NCBI GenBank assembly: GCA_945876155.1
Contig: CAMCMW010000100.1
Span: 1 to 6,101 of the forward strand
DNA: 6,101 nucleotides
Direction: 5' to 3'
DNA from: an uncultured Ruminococcus sp.
GTDB lineage: Bacteria > Bacillota > Clostridia > Oscillospirales > Ruminococcaceae
Shown: piece by piece, positions 1 through 5,835 of the stretch
Numbering within the stretch: position 1 is the first letter of the stretch
How the letters are laid out: every line of letters starts with the position of its first letter
Program-made: the position numbers and the translations under genes
The notes under the pieces: model-generated
Told to the model about the DNA's origin: nothing
The model's input: only the letters and a program-made list of their open reading frames with translations
Databases searched by the model: none

Positions 1-14
1 GACGTTTATCAGTA

Positions 15-35
15 GGGGCGACCATTGGTCGCCCG
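15..35. repeat. GC-rich palindrome, probably a dispersed intergenic repeat
   Basis: Two perfect 9-base arms (GGGCGACCA at 16-24 and TGGTCGCCC at 26-34) surround a single T. A moderately T-rich stretch (GTTATTTTATATTC) follows on the plus strand, so it could act as a terminator for a gene left of the window. The form, a GTAGGGGCGACC start and a GGTCGCCCG end, resembles short palindromic repeats I recall from intergenic regions of Ruminococcaceae genomes. That resemblance is from memory and was not searched. The palindrome itself is seen directly; its role is inferred. Confidence 0.5.
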
Positions 36-66
36 TTATTTTATATTCTTAGATTCAGCTTGATTT

Positions 67-127
67 ATGCCGTCAGTTTTTCGCCGCCTGACGGCGGTTC
101 ATTTAAATCGCTGCGCTCTTAAATGAA
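67..127. repeat. Cluster of overlapping hairpins in non-coding DNA
   Basis: Three inverted repeats are packed here. GCCGTCAG (69-76) pairs with CTGACGGC (88-95). GCCGCC (83-88) pairs with GGCGGT (93-98, one G-T pair), and this excludes the first hairpin because it uses the same bases. TTCATTTAA (98-106) pairs perfectly with TTAAATGAA (119-127) around a 12-base loop. A 19-codon reading frame (67-126) spans the cluster but has no ribosome binding site. The section is GC-rich compared with the AT-rich DNA around it. It may be part of a dispersed repeat or a structured RNA; the sequence alone does not decide. Confidence 0.45.
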
Positions 128-128
128 A

Positions 129-213
129 AAAGCCGCTGTGAGTAATCACGATTTTCGTTAGCTGACTTGTATATTTAGTCAACGTCTTTTTAGATAAATG
201 ACACAGCGGCTTT
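129..213 (-). repeat. 85-base inverted repeat, possible minus-strand terminator or small RNA end
   Basis: AAAGCCGCTGTG (129-140) and CACAGCGGCTTT (202-213) are perfect 12-base complements separated by 61 bases. A smaller stem lies inside: GACT (164-167) with AGTC (177-180), extended by CGTT (156-159) with AACG (181-184) across a bulge. Read on the minus strand, the outer stem is followed by a run of six T (complement of 126-131), as in an intrinsic terminator, although the loop is unusually large. No minus-strand gene lies between 214 and 335 that would need it. It could therefore end an unseen small RNA, or be a small mobile-type repeat. I saw no flanking target duplication. Confidence 0.45.
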
Positions 214-285
214 AGAGAGTTTCGCTGAAATTTTTTTGAAAAATTTTATTTTTTATGCAGTATTTTTAAACTTTCATTCGTTTTA

Positions 286-315
286 TTTACAGAGATGAAA
301 AAACCGGTTTATAAC
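286..315 (+). promoter_or_regulatory. Candidate sigma-A promoter for the ECF sigma operon
   Basis: TTTACA (286-291) and TATAAC (310-315) are separated by 18 bases and resemble -35 and -10 elements of the housekeeping sigma factor. An AT-rich tract (228-270) lies upstream. The predicted start, near 322, would leave a very short leader just ahead of the ribosome binding site at 324-329. No clear ECF-type promoter (AAC-type -35 with CGT-type -10 at the usual spacing) was recognised, so self-activation is not shown. In DNA this AT-rich, chance matches are common. Confidence 0.35.
301..310. promoter_or_regulatory. AAACCGGTTT palindrome next to the candidate -10 element
   Basis: This is a perfect 10-base palindrome. 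It lies in the spacer of the candidate promoter and touches the first base of its -10 element, a place where an operator would block transcription. It is short enough to be chance, and no matching regulator is encoded in the window. Confidence 0.2.
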
Positions 316-323
316 ATCGGAAT

Positions 324-329
324 GGAGGG
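324..329 (+). promoter_or_regulatory. Ribosome binding site deciding the ECF sigma start
   Basis: GGAGGG stands 6 bases before the ATG at 336 and directly abuts the ATG at 330. The usual gap of 5-9 bases favours 336 as the true start, which removes two residues from the longest possible reading. Confidence 0.75.
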
Positions 330-335
330 ATGAAA

Positions 336-854
336 ATGAAAAACAAACCACGGCTTTCAAAGGAGGAGTTTTCGGAAAAGTATGACAAGTATTCCCCGAT
401 GCTTTACCGAATATGTATTCTGCGTTTAGGAAACAAGCAGGACGCAGAGGACGCCTTGCAGAACACCTTTATAAAGCTTTACTACAAGTCACCGGATTTT
501 TCCGACAGTGATGCTGAAAAGGCATGGCTTATAAGAGTGGCGGTGAACTGCTGCAAGGACTTTCAGAAGAGTTTCTGGCAGAAAAATACTGTCGGACTGG
601 AAGAAACGGCTGAGATATCAACGGGAGTCATTGAGGACGCAGTGAGGCTTATTGACTTGTTTGAGCTTTCACCGAAAAACAGAGTGGTACTCGAACTTTA
701 TTACTATGAGGGCTATTCTGTCAGTGAAATTGCAAAGATACTCAAAATCGGCGAAAACAGCGTTACTTCAAGGCTTTCAAGAGCAAGGAAAAAGCTGAAA
801 ATAGAAATGGAGGCGAACAGTGATGAAAAAAACGGATTTGTACCGGAGCATTGA
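336..854 (+). CDS. ECF-type RNA polymerase sigma factor (sigma-70 family)
   Basis: A 172-residue sigma factor with only regions 2 and 4, the layout and length of extracytoplasmic-function (group IV) sigma factors. Region 2 spans about residues 14-80 and contains DAEDALQNTF (36-45), the core-binding part, and AWLIRVAVN (63-71), the part near the -10 element. A linker of about 25 residues follows. Region 4 spans about 106-156, with the helix-turn-helix VSEIAKILKIGENSVTSRL (129-147) for -35 recognition and a basic end (RARKKLK). It should direct RNA polymerase to a small regulon when released from an anti-sigma factor. The start at 336 is set by GGAGGG six bases upstream. The last 32 bases overlap the next gene, which points to translational coupling with a regulatory partner. 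The ECF subgroup and target genes cannot be named from sequence alone. Region 3 is absent, as expected, and no catalytic or binding motif appears broken. Confidence 0.93.
   Translation: MKNKPRLSKEEFSEKYDKYSPMLYRICILRLGNKQDAEDALQNTFIKLYYKSPDFSDSDAEKAWLIRVAVNCCKDFQKSFWQKNTVGLEETAEISTGVIEDAVRLIDLFELSPKNRVVLELYYYEGYSVSEIAKILKIGENSVTSRLSRARKKLKIEMEANSDEKNGFVPEH
809..813 (+). promoter_or_regulatory. Ribosome binding site inside the sigma gene, for the PASTA protein
   Basis: GGAGG lies within the sigma factor coding region, 9 bases before the ATG at 823 and 6 before an in-frame GTG at 820. Either start is possible; ATG is preferred because it is the stronger codon at an acceptable distance. The difference is one residue. 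Confidence 0.65.
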
Positions 855-2847
855 CGGCATCAGACAGGACGACTGTCTGAAAGAACAGATTCTTAAAGCG
901 GCTGAGGAAAATGATGTCGTTACAGTTATAAAGCGTCCTGTTTTCGTGCCTGTTATGATTGCACTTCTGCTTTGTCTGAATATCGGAATGGTGGCGAAAC
1001 TTGTGATTTTTAATAAGTCCCAGGTGAATATGTCTGAATTCAAGGCGAGGACAAGTATGAGCAGTGCGGCGGATATTGATTCGGAGCTTGAGGCACTGGA
1101 ATCCCAGAAAGAGCTTGAACAACAGCAGATGGAAGCACTGCAGAAGGAAATGGAAGAACAGAGGCGTCAGGCGCTTGAAAAAGCAGAGGAACAGAGCAGA
1201 GTTGAAGAAGAAAGACTTGAAATGCAGGAGCAGATGAACGCTGCTGAAAAGGAAATGAAACAGGCAGAATTTGAGATGGCAAAGGCGGAATTTCTTGAGT
1301 TTCTCCAGAACGAATCCTATGTTGATGTGGGTATGGAACTTTCGGGAGATAATGTGACTGACGAGATTCCTGCATATCTCCTTGATGATATGTCATATTC
1401 TGAGGGCGAAGTAAACAATTACCGCAGATATGTTTCGGTTCTGAATTATGATGAACAGGTTGGCGATGAATATACGTATAAATCTTATGCAACGACAAAT
1501 TATGAATATATAATCGGCTATGACGGTAAAGGCTATGAGGCAAATAATATTGTCAGCATTACAAAGTCAAAGGCACAGCCTACAGATGTGACAGAAGAAA
1601 TGATTGAATCTGCCAAAGCAAAAGCTGAAAGCGATGAATCCAGGAAGAAAATAACCAGAATAGCCAGACAGAAAGTTGCTGAATTTTTTGATTCCAACGG
1701 TTATGACTGTGATTACTGGATAAACGAGGCATACTGCTTTTATTCATATTCACAGGATTCTCCGAAGATAATCTTCAGGGCTGATACGGGTACATGGTCC
1801 AGTGACGATGGCAGCTACAAGAATATTATGTTCTATGTTGATGAAAACGGTGAGGATATGACCGATTTTGTTGAAAACTCCGCAGGTGATTACTGGAATG
1901 AAACTATTTATTCCCAGATAAGCAAAATGGAATATATCAGTGTTGTATCTGTACCGGACGTAACAGGAATGCCGGCAGATGCTGCAGTGAAAGTCCTTGA
2001 AGAAGTCGGACTGAAAGTAAGTAAGAGAAATTACGATCCTCCGACAAGTACGGATTTTGAATACAATAATGTTACCGAAATCTATCCGCAGCCGGGAACA
2101 GCCGTAAGTGTTGGAACAGACGTTGAACTGAGGATATGCGCAAGCATGATGCCGTACCTTTATGATTCCAGCGTTGACGAGGCGCAGAGTCTCCTTGAAA
2201 AAATGGGATTTATAGTAAATCTTAAATATGAGGAAGACGCTGACCTGGATAGTGCAGAACTTTTTGTAAGCAGAACCTCACCGGCTTCCAGTACCGTTCT
2301 GAATGCAGGTGACGAGGTTACTCTTTATGTTGCGTCACCTGAAACATATACAGTTTCCGGTATACTTGGCAGGACAGTTGATTTGAGGCGTCGTAAGATA
2401 TATTCAAGGGATAAGACCAGTGAGAAGACAGCGCAAAGTAAAACTGAAATTGAGTCTGTATGTCTGGACTTGTCTGAATACGGCTACAGCGAGTATGAAG
2501 ACTATGTATTTTACGGTTATAAATACGGTGATGTATTTGTACCGTATGCGTTCAGAACCGACAACATTAATGGTCAGGCGCCTTTGCCATATATTCAATG
2601 CGGAAATGAGGAGTCAACAATCATGGACTGCCTGAACCATGAATTTTACACAAATTATGGTGCAGTAGTCAATAAGGCAACAGGTGCGCAGGTTAAGAAA
2701 GCAGAAGACAATTACACTCAGGAAGTGGATTATACACTTCTCTATACTAAAAATTCTGCTGGTCAGATAAGCGCTTATATAGATACAGAAAACGGCGTTA
2801 TTAAATCTGTCTTTGTTTCGGCAGCAAACTATATTATTGAAGGTTAA
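823..2847 (+). CDS. Single-pass membrane protein with coiled coil and two PASTA-like repeats, putative anti-sigma/cell-wall sensor
   Basis: A 674-residue protein overlapping the ECF sigma gene by 32 bases. Residues 1-39 form a short charged cytoplasmic head ending in KRP. Residues 40-63 are one hydrophobic helix (starting VFVPVMIALLLCLNIGM), with basic residues inside and the bulk outside. Residues 83-163 are a Glu/Gln/Lys-rich coiled coil. Residues 164-372 are an unrecognised domain rich in Tyr, Asp and Glu. Two PASTA-like repeats follow: 373-439 (VPDVTGMPADAAVKVLEEVGL, then YPQPGTAVSVGTDVELRI) and 441-504 (DEAQSLLEKMGF, then SPASSTVLNAGDEVTLYV). Residues 505-674 are a Tyr-rich C-terminal region I do not recognise. 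PASTA domains are known from PknB-type kinases and penicillin-binding proteins, where they contact peptidoglycan pieces, lipid II or beta-lactams. There is no kinase or transpeptidase domain here. Position and topology suggest an anti-sigma factor that senses the wall, but the head is short for an anti-sigma domain and shows no zinc-binding HxxxCxxC motif, so this role is inferred. There is no frameshift or truncation. Confidence 0.82.
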   Translation: MKKTDLYRSIDGIRQDDCLKEQILKAAEENDVVTVIKRPVFVPVMIALLLCLNIGMVAKLVIFNKSQVNMSEFKARTSMSSAADIDSELEALESQKELEQQQMEALQKEMEEQRRQALEKAEEQSRVEEERLEMQEQMNAAEKEMKQAEFEMAKAEFLEFLQNESYVDVGMELSGDNVTDEIPAYLLDDMSYSEGEVNNYRRYVSVLNYDEQVGDEYTYKSYATTNYEYIIGYDGKGYEANNIVSITKSKAQPTDVTEEMIESAKAKAESDESRKKITRIARQKVAEFFDSNGYDCDYWINEAYCFYSYSQDSPKIIFRADTGTWSSDDGSYKNIMFYVDENGEDMTDFVENSAGDYWNETIYSQISKMEYISVVSVPDVTGMPADAAVKVLEEVGLKVSKRNYDPPTSTDFEYNNVTEIYPQPGTAVSVGTDVELRICASMMPYLYDSSVDEAQSLLEKMGFIVNLKYEEDADLDSAELFVSRTSPASSTVLNAGDEVTLYVASPETYTVSGILGRTVDLRRRKIYSRDKTSEKTAQSKTEIESVCLDLSEYGYSEYEDYVFYGYKYGDVFVPYAFRTDNINGQAPLPYIQCGNEESTIMDCLNHEFYTNYGAVVNKATGAQVKKAEDNYTQEVDYTLLYTKNSAGQISAYIDTENGVIKSVFVSAANYIIEG

Positions 2848-2875
2848 TGTGTGTGTAGAAAAAATTTATATAAAT

Positions 2876-2911
2876 AAAAAAGCGGAGCAGGAATTGAATC
2901 CTGTTCCGCTT
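2876..2911 (-). terminator. Intrinsic terminator of the dgt-dnaG-rpoD operon
   Basis: A 13-position stem (2880-2892 with 2899-2911) encloses a 6-base loop. On the minus strand it is followed by six T and a further AT-rich tract, about 20 bases after the rpoD stop. The stem has one imperfect position (2887/2904): a G-U pair in plus-strand RNA but an A-C mismatch in minus-strand RNA. On the plus strand the stem is followed by AAACTATATG, not a U-tract, so it should end rpoD transcripts well and those of the convergent PASTA gene poorly. Confidence 0.85.
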
Positions 2912-2931
2912 AAACTATATGTAGTCAAAGA

Positions 2932-4017
2932 TTAGTCAAGGAAATCTTTGACTTTTTTACTTCTGCTTGGGTGTCTGAGTTTTCTCAGTGCCTTTGCCTC
3001 AATCTGTCTGATACGCTCTCTTGTAACGTCAAATTCCTTGCCCACTTCTTCAAGAGTTCTTGAACGTCCGTCCTCCAGACCGAAACGCAGCTTTAACACC
3101 TTTGCCTCTCTGTCTGTAAGGGTGGAGAGTACGTCGTTAAGCTGTTCTTTGAGGAGTATGAGTGATGCAGCCTCTGCCGGTGCAGGAGCATCGTCGTCCG
3201 GAATGAAGTCACCCAGATGGCTGTCCTCTTCCTCACCGATAGGTGTTTCCAGAGAAACAGGGTCCTGAGCAATTCGCATGATTTCTCTTACTCTCTCAAC
3301 AGGCATATCCAGCTTTTCAGCGATTTCGTCAGCTGTCGGGTCGTGACCGTTTTCGTGGAGCAGCTGACTTGAAACCTTTTTAACCTTTGTGATAGTTTCA
3401 ACCATGTGTACCGGTATTCTGATAGTTCTTGCCTGGTCTGCAATAGCCCTTGTGATAGCCTGACGAATCCACCATGTAGCGTAGGTAGAGAACTTGAATC
3501 CCTTTGTATAGTCAAACTTTTCAACAGCCTTGATAAGACCGAGGTTGCCCTCCTGGATAAGGTCGAGGAACTGCATACCTCTGCCCACATATTTTTTTGC
3601 GATACTTACAACAAGACGGAGGTTTGCCTCAGAAAGACGCTTTTTAGCGTATGAGTCACCCTGGGTCATTCTCTGTGCAAGTTCGATTTCCTCTTCTGCA
3701 CTCAGCAGCGGAACACGTCCGATTTCCTTCAGGTAGATTTTAACAGGGTCGTCAATGGCAATACCCTCAGTTGAAAGTGCCATTTCAAGGTCGTCACCCA
3801 TTGCTGAATCAAGACCGATTTTCAGGTCGGTATCAGTTGAAAAATCGTCAACAATTTCAATGTTATTGCTGGCACAGTTATCATAAAACGTGTCCATCTG
3901 GTCAACGTCAAAATCAAGCTTTTCCAGTGCGTCGGTTATCTCCTTGGTTGAAAGCTTGCCGTTTGCTTTTCCTTTTTCGATAAGGTTTTCAATAGTTGTT
4001 TTTTTGTCCATTAACAT
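2932..4017 (-). CDS. rpoD: Primary RNA polymerase sigma factor RpoD (SigA)
   Basis: A 361-residue housekeeping sigma-70 factor that directs RNA polymerase to most promoters. The length is usual for the short clostridial/bacillar form. A short acidic region 1.1 (about 7-85) is followed by region 1.2 ([20 protein letters not shown], 89-108), region 2 (about 127-197) and region 3 (about 206-283). Region 2 includes [35 protein letters not shown] and the -10-reading [14 protein letters not shown]. Region 3 includes IPVHMVETI, and region 4 (about 296-349) has the -35-reading helix-turn-helix [20 protein letters not shown]. The end KKVKDFLD is typical. The start at 4017 is chosen because GGAG stands 7 bases before it. 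A further in-frame ATG at 4011 lies too far from that site, and an upstream TTG (4035) has no site of its own. The gene follows dnaG after 62 bases, the usual clostridial order. Confidence 0.98.
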   Translation of the reverse strand: MLMDKKTTIENLIEKGKANGKLSTKEITDALEKLDFDVDQMDTFYDNCASNNIEIVDDFSTDTDLKIGLDSAMGDDLEMALSTEGIAIDDPVKIYLKEIGRVPLLSAEEEIELAQRMTQGDSYAKKRLSEANLRLVVSIAKKYVGRGMQFLDLIQEGNLGLIKAVEKFDYTKGFKFSTYATWWIRQAITRAIADQARTIRIPVHMVETITKVKKVSSQLLHENGHDPTADEIAEKLDMPVERVREIMRIAQDPVSLETPIGEEEDSHLGDFIPDDDAPAPAEAASLILLKEQLNDVLSTLTDREAKVLKLRFGLEDGRSRTLEEVGKEFDVTRERIRQIEAKALRKLRHPSRSKKVKDFLD

Positions 4018-4024
4018 AAAAACG

Positions 4025-4028
4025 CTCC
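4025..4028 (-). promoter_or_regulatory. Ribosome binding site deciding the rpoD start
   Basis: On the minus strand GGAG (4028 to 4025) is 7 bases before ATG 4017 and 13 before ATG 4011, which favours 4017. It begins 5 bases after the hairpin at 4034-4052, so folding of that hairpin may affect ribosome access. Confidence 0.65.
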
Positions 4029-4033
4029 ATTCC

Positions 4034-4060
4034 AAGCCGATAACTCCGGCTTTTTATTTT
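4034..4060 (+). terminator. Terminator-like hairpin in the dnaG-rpoD gap, oriented for plus-strand RNA
   Basis: AAGCCG (4034-4039) pairs with CGGCTT (4047-4052) around a 7-base loop. On the plus strand the stem runs into TTTTTATTTT (4051-4060), the form of an intrinsic terminator with a short stem. On the minus strand the same hairpin forms in the dnaG-rpoD message just ahead of the rpoD ribosome binding site, without a U-tract after it. It could stop antisense RNA before dnaG, tune rpoD translation, or mark an mRNA processing point. The structure is seen; the roles are inferred. Confidence 0.4.
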
Positions 4061-4079
4061 AGAACCCTTAAACAGGCTC

Positions 4080-5825
4080 TTATCTTTTTGATTTTACAAT
4101 GTTCAGCAGGTCATCATCTGACAGCTGACTGTTATCTTTATTTAAAGGATTATTTTTGTAATCCAGAAGTATTTTTATACAGTCGTCAAGACCTTTTTCG
4201 GTTACTGCAAATTCCTTGCTTTTAACCTCTATTCCGGCTATTCTTCCCATTTCCTCGTCAGTAAATTCATCAGAAAACATGGATAGGGAAAATGACTGGT
4301 TTTCCGATATTTTTTCGCAGTATCTGACAAAAACACGCCGGTAGAATTCTGTTATGAAACAGTCGGGGGTAAGCTTTGCAGTGACCTTTTCTGTAAAGTC
4401 CGGATTGCGGAAAATACAGGCGAGAATGTTTTCCTCAGCTTTGACTTCTCTCAGCGCCGAACTTCTTTCCGGTACAAGGGAATCGGAATAAAAGGGCTTT
4501 GAGCGAATCGCCTGCCACTCCTTTTTCTTTTCAACGTTGTGGCTTTTGCGTATCTCACTGTTTATCTGCTCCCTGAGAACATCAATGTTTATATCATTTT
4601 CCTTGGCGATTTTTGAGATATACACATCACGTTCCAGCGCATTGGAAATCTGGGAAAGCACTCTGACAGTCCTTTTGAGAAAATCAACACGCCCAGTTTC
4701 CGTGTCAAGGTCAAGACCGTTTTTGCACTTTTCAAGCTCAAAATTTATTGCGCCGTCGGAATTTTCCAGCAGCATTTTGTAACGCTGTGCGCCGAATTTC
4801 TTGATGTATTCGTCCGGGTCTTTAGCGCCTTCCATTTTGATTATTTTTGTGGTTATTCCGGCTTCTCCCAGCAGATTTATTGCCTTTTGCGTTGCCTTCT
4901 GACCTGCACCGTCGCTGTCGTAGGAAATAATAACTTCGTCAGCATAGGTTTTCATAATTCTTGCCTGTTCGGGAGTAAGCGCAGTGCCGAGAGTTGCGAC
5001 CACGTTTTCAAATCCCGCCTGATTTATGGAAATAACGTCCATGTATCCTTCTGCAAGAATCAGTTTTTTTACAGGCGAATTCTTTGCGAAGTTCAAGGAA
5101 AATAGATTTCTGCTTTTCTTGAATACCGCAGTATCACTGGTGTTGAGATATTTAGGCACGCTGTCGTCAAGGACACGTCCTCCGAAAGCAATTACATTCC
5201 CACGCAAATCAATTATAGGGAATATCACACGGTTGCGGAAAGTGTCATAGACATTCTTCTCGTTGCGGCTGACGCTCCTTACCCCGGCGGCAATCATTTC
5301 CTTGTCGGTGTAACCCAGTGAAAGAAGATGATTTCTCAGACCGTCCCAACTCGGCGGAGCAAAGCCCAGACCGTATTTCTTTATGGTTTCCGGTTTAAGA
5401 CCTCGTGAGGCAAAATACTGAAGTCCACGTTTATCAGTACCGGAAACAAGCTGCCGGAAATAGTAATTTGCCGTTTCACGGTTTATGCCGTAAATACGCT
5501 TTTTGAGTTCTGCGGCGGAATTGTCAGCGGAATTTTCCGGCACTTCAAGACCGCCTCTCTGTGCCAGCAGCCGTACTGCTTCAATGTAGCTTAAATTCTC
5601 AATCCTCTTAATAAAGGTTATGACGTCACCGCCGGCGCCGCAGCCGAAACAGTAAAAGCTCTGAGTGTCTGTGTAGACATGAAACGACGGCGTCTTTTCG
5701 GAATGAAACGGACACAATGCAACGTGGTCGTGTCCGCTTCGTTTAAGGCTTGCATAGCTGCCGATTACTGAATCTATGGGGTTTGCAGCTTTAAGCTGAT
5801 ATAAAAATTCTTCGGGGAGCGGCAT
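4080..5825 (-). CDS. dnaG: DNA primase DnaG
   Basis: A 581-residue primase that makes the short RNA primers for Okazaki fragments and works with the replicative helicase DnaB. The N-terminal zinc-binding domain is intact: CPFHSEKTPSF (Cys38, His41) and YCFGCGAGGDVITF (Cys59, Cys62). The basic core domain (about 110-250) contains FRNRVIFPIIDLRGNVIAFG and PKYLNTSDT. The catalytic Toprim fold (about 254-340) shows LILAEGYMDVI with Glu259, SYDSDGAG with Asp303 and Asp305, and KDPDEY (335-340). Residues from about 460 to 581 form the less conserved helicase-binding domain. The length is close to the family norm of about 600. The start follows an AGGTGAG site and lies 8 bases after the dgt stop, so the two genes are very probably in one operon. 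All key metal and zinc residues are present, and nothing suggests loss of function. Confidence 0.98.
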   Translation of the reverse strand: MPLPEEFLYQLKAANPIDSVIGSYASLKRSGHDHVALCPFHSEKTPSFHVYTDTQSFYCFGCGAGGDVITFIKRIENLSYIEAVRLLAQRGGLEVPENSADNSAAELKKRIYGINRETANYYFRQLVSGTDKRGLQYFASRGLKPETIKKYGLGFAPPSWDGLRNHLLSLGYTDKEMIAAGVRSVSRNEKNVYDTFRNRVIFPIIDLRGNVIAFGGRVLDDSVPKYLNTSDTAVFKKSRNLFSLNFAKNSPVKKLILAEGYMDVISINQAGFENVVATLGTALTPEQARIMKTYADEVIISYDSDGAGQKATQKAINLLGEAGITTKIIKMEGAKDPDEYIKKFGAQRYKMLLENSDGAINFELEKCKNGLDLDTETGRVDFLKRTVRVLSQISNALERDVYISKIAKENDINIDVLREQINSEIRKSHNVEKKKEWQAIRSKPFYSDSLVPERSSALREVKAEENILACIFRNPDFTEKVTAKLTPDCFITEFYRRVFVRYCEKISENQSFSLSMFSDEFTDEEMGRIAGIEVKSKEFAVTEKGLDDCIKILLDYKNNPLNKDNSQLSDDDLLNIVKSKR

Positions 5826-5828
5826 TTT

Positions 5829-5835
5829 CTCACCT
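5829..5835 (-). promoter_or_regulatory. Ribosome binding site of dnaG overlapping the dgt stop codon
   Basis: AGGTGAG (5835 to 5829 on the minus strand) overlaps two bases of the dgt stop codon TAG (5836 to 5834) and is close to the dnaG ATG at 5825. This fits coupled translation of the two genes. Confidence 0.6.

Noticed and set aside
67..126. A 19-codon reading frame (ATG to TGA) across the hairpin cluster
   Set aside because: It has no ribosome binding site, and its codons coincide with the inverted repeats, which explain the sequence better. It may appear in automated annotations as a tiny hypothetical protein.
129..213. Insertion sequence or complete MITE
   Set aside because: Perfect ends are present, but there is no flanking direct repeat and no transposase remnant, so only 'inverted repeat' is supported.
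228..246. AAATTTTT / AAAAATTT hairpin as a terminator
   Set aside because: The stem holds only A-T pairs and would be unstable; the region is better read as AT-rich DNA upstream of a promoter.
330..335. Upstream ATG at 330 as the ECF sigma start
   Set aside because: It directly abuts GGAGGG with no spacing, while ATG 336 has a normal 6-base gap.
820..822. GTG at 820 as the start of the PASTA protein
   Set aside because: The spacing is possible, but ATG 823 is the stronger codon and also well placed; the difference is one residue.
763..1543. Long minus-strand open frames opposite the sigma and PASTA genes (763-1122 and 1040-1543)
   Set aside because: They lie fully opposite well-supported coding sequence, have unlikely composition and match no family; they are shadows.
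2420..2635. Overlapping plus-strand frame inside the PASTA protein gene, considered as a sign of frameshift
   Set aside because: The main frame continues intact to 2847 with consistent composition, so no frameshift is needed.
4018..4035. TTG-initiated extension of rpoD to 4035
   Set aside because: TTG is a weak start without its own ribosome binding site, and GGAG at 4025-4028 lies inside the extension, correctly spaced for ATG 4017.
4054..4082. A dedicated rpoD promoter in the dnaG-rpoD gap
   Set aside because: A TAAAAT-like -10 is present on the minus strand but no acceptable -35 stands 16-18 bases upstream.
2948..4225. Plus-strand open frames opposite rpoD and the dnaG 3' end
   Set aside because: They are antisense to strongly conserved rpoD and dnaG codons and show no family features.
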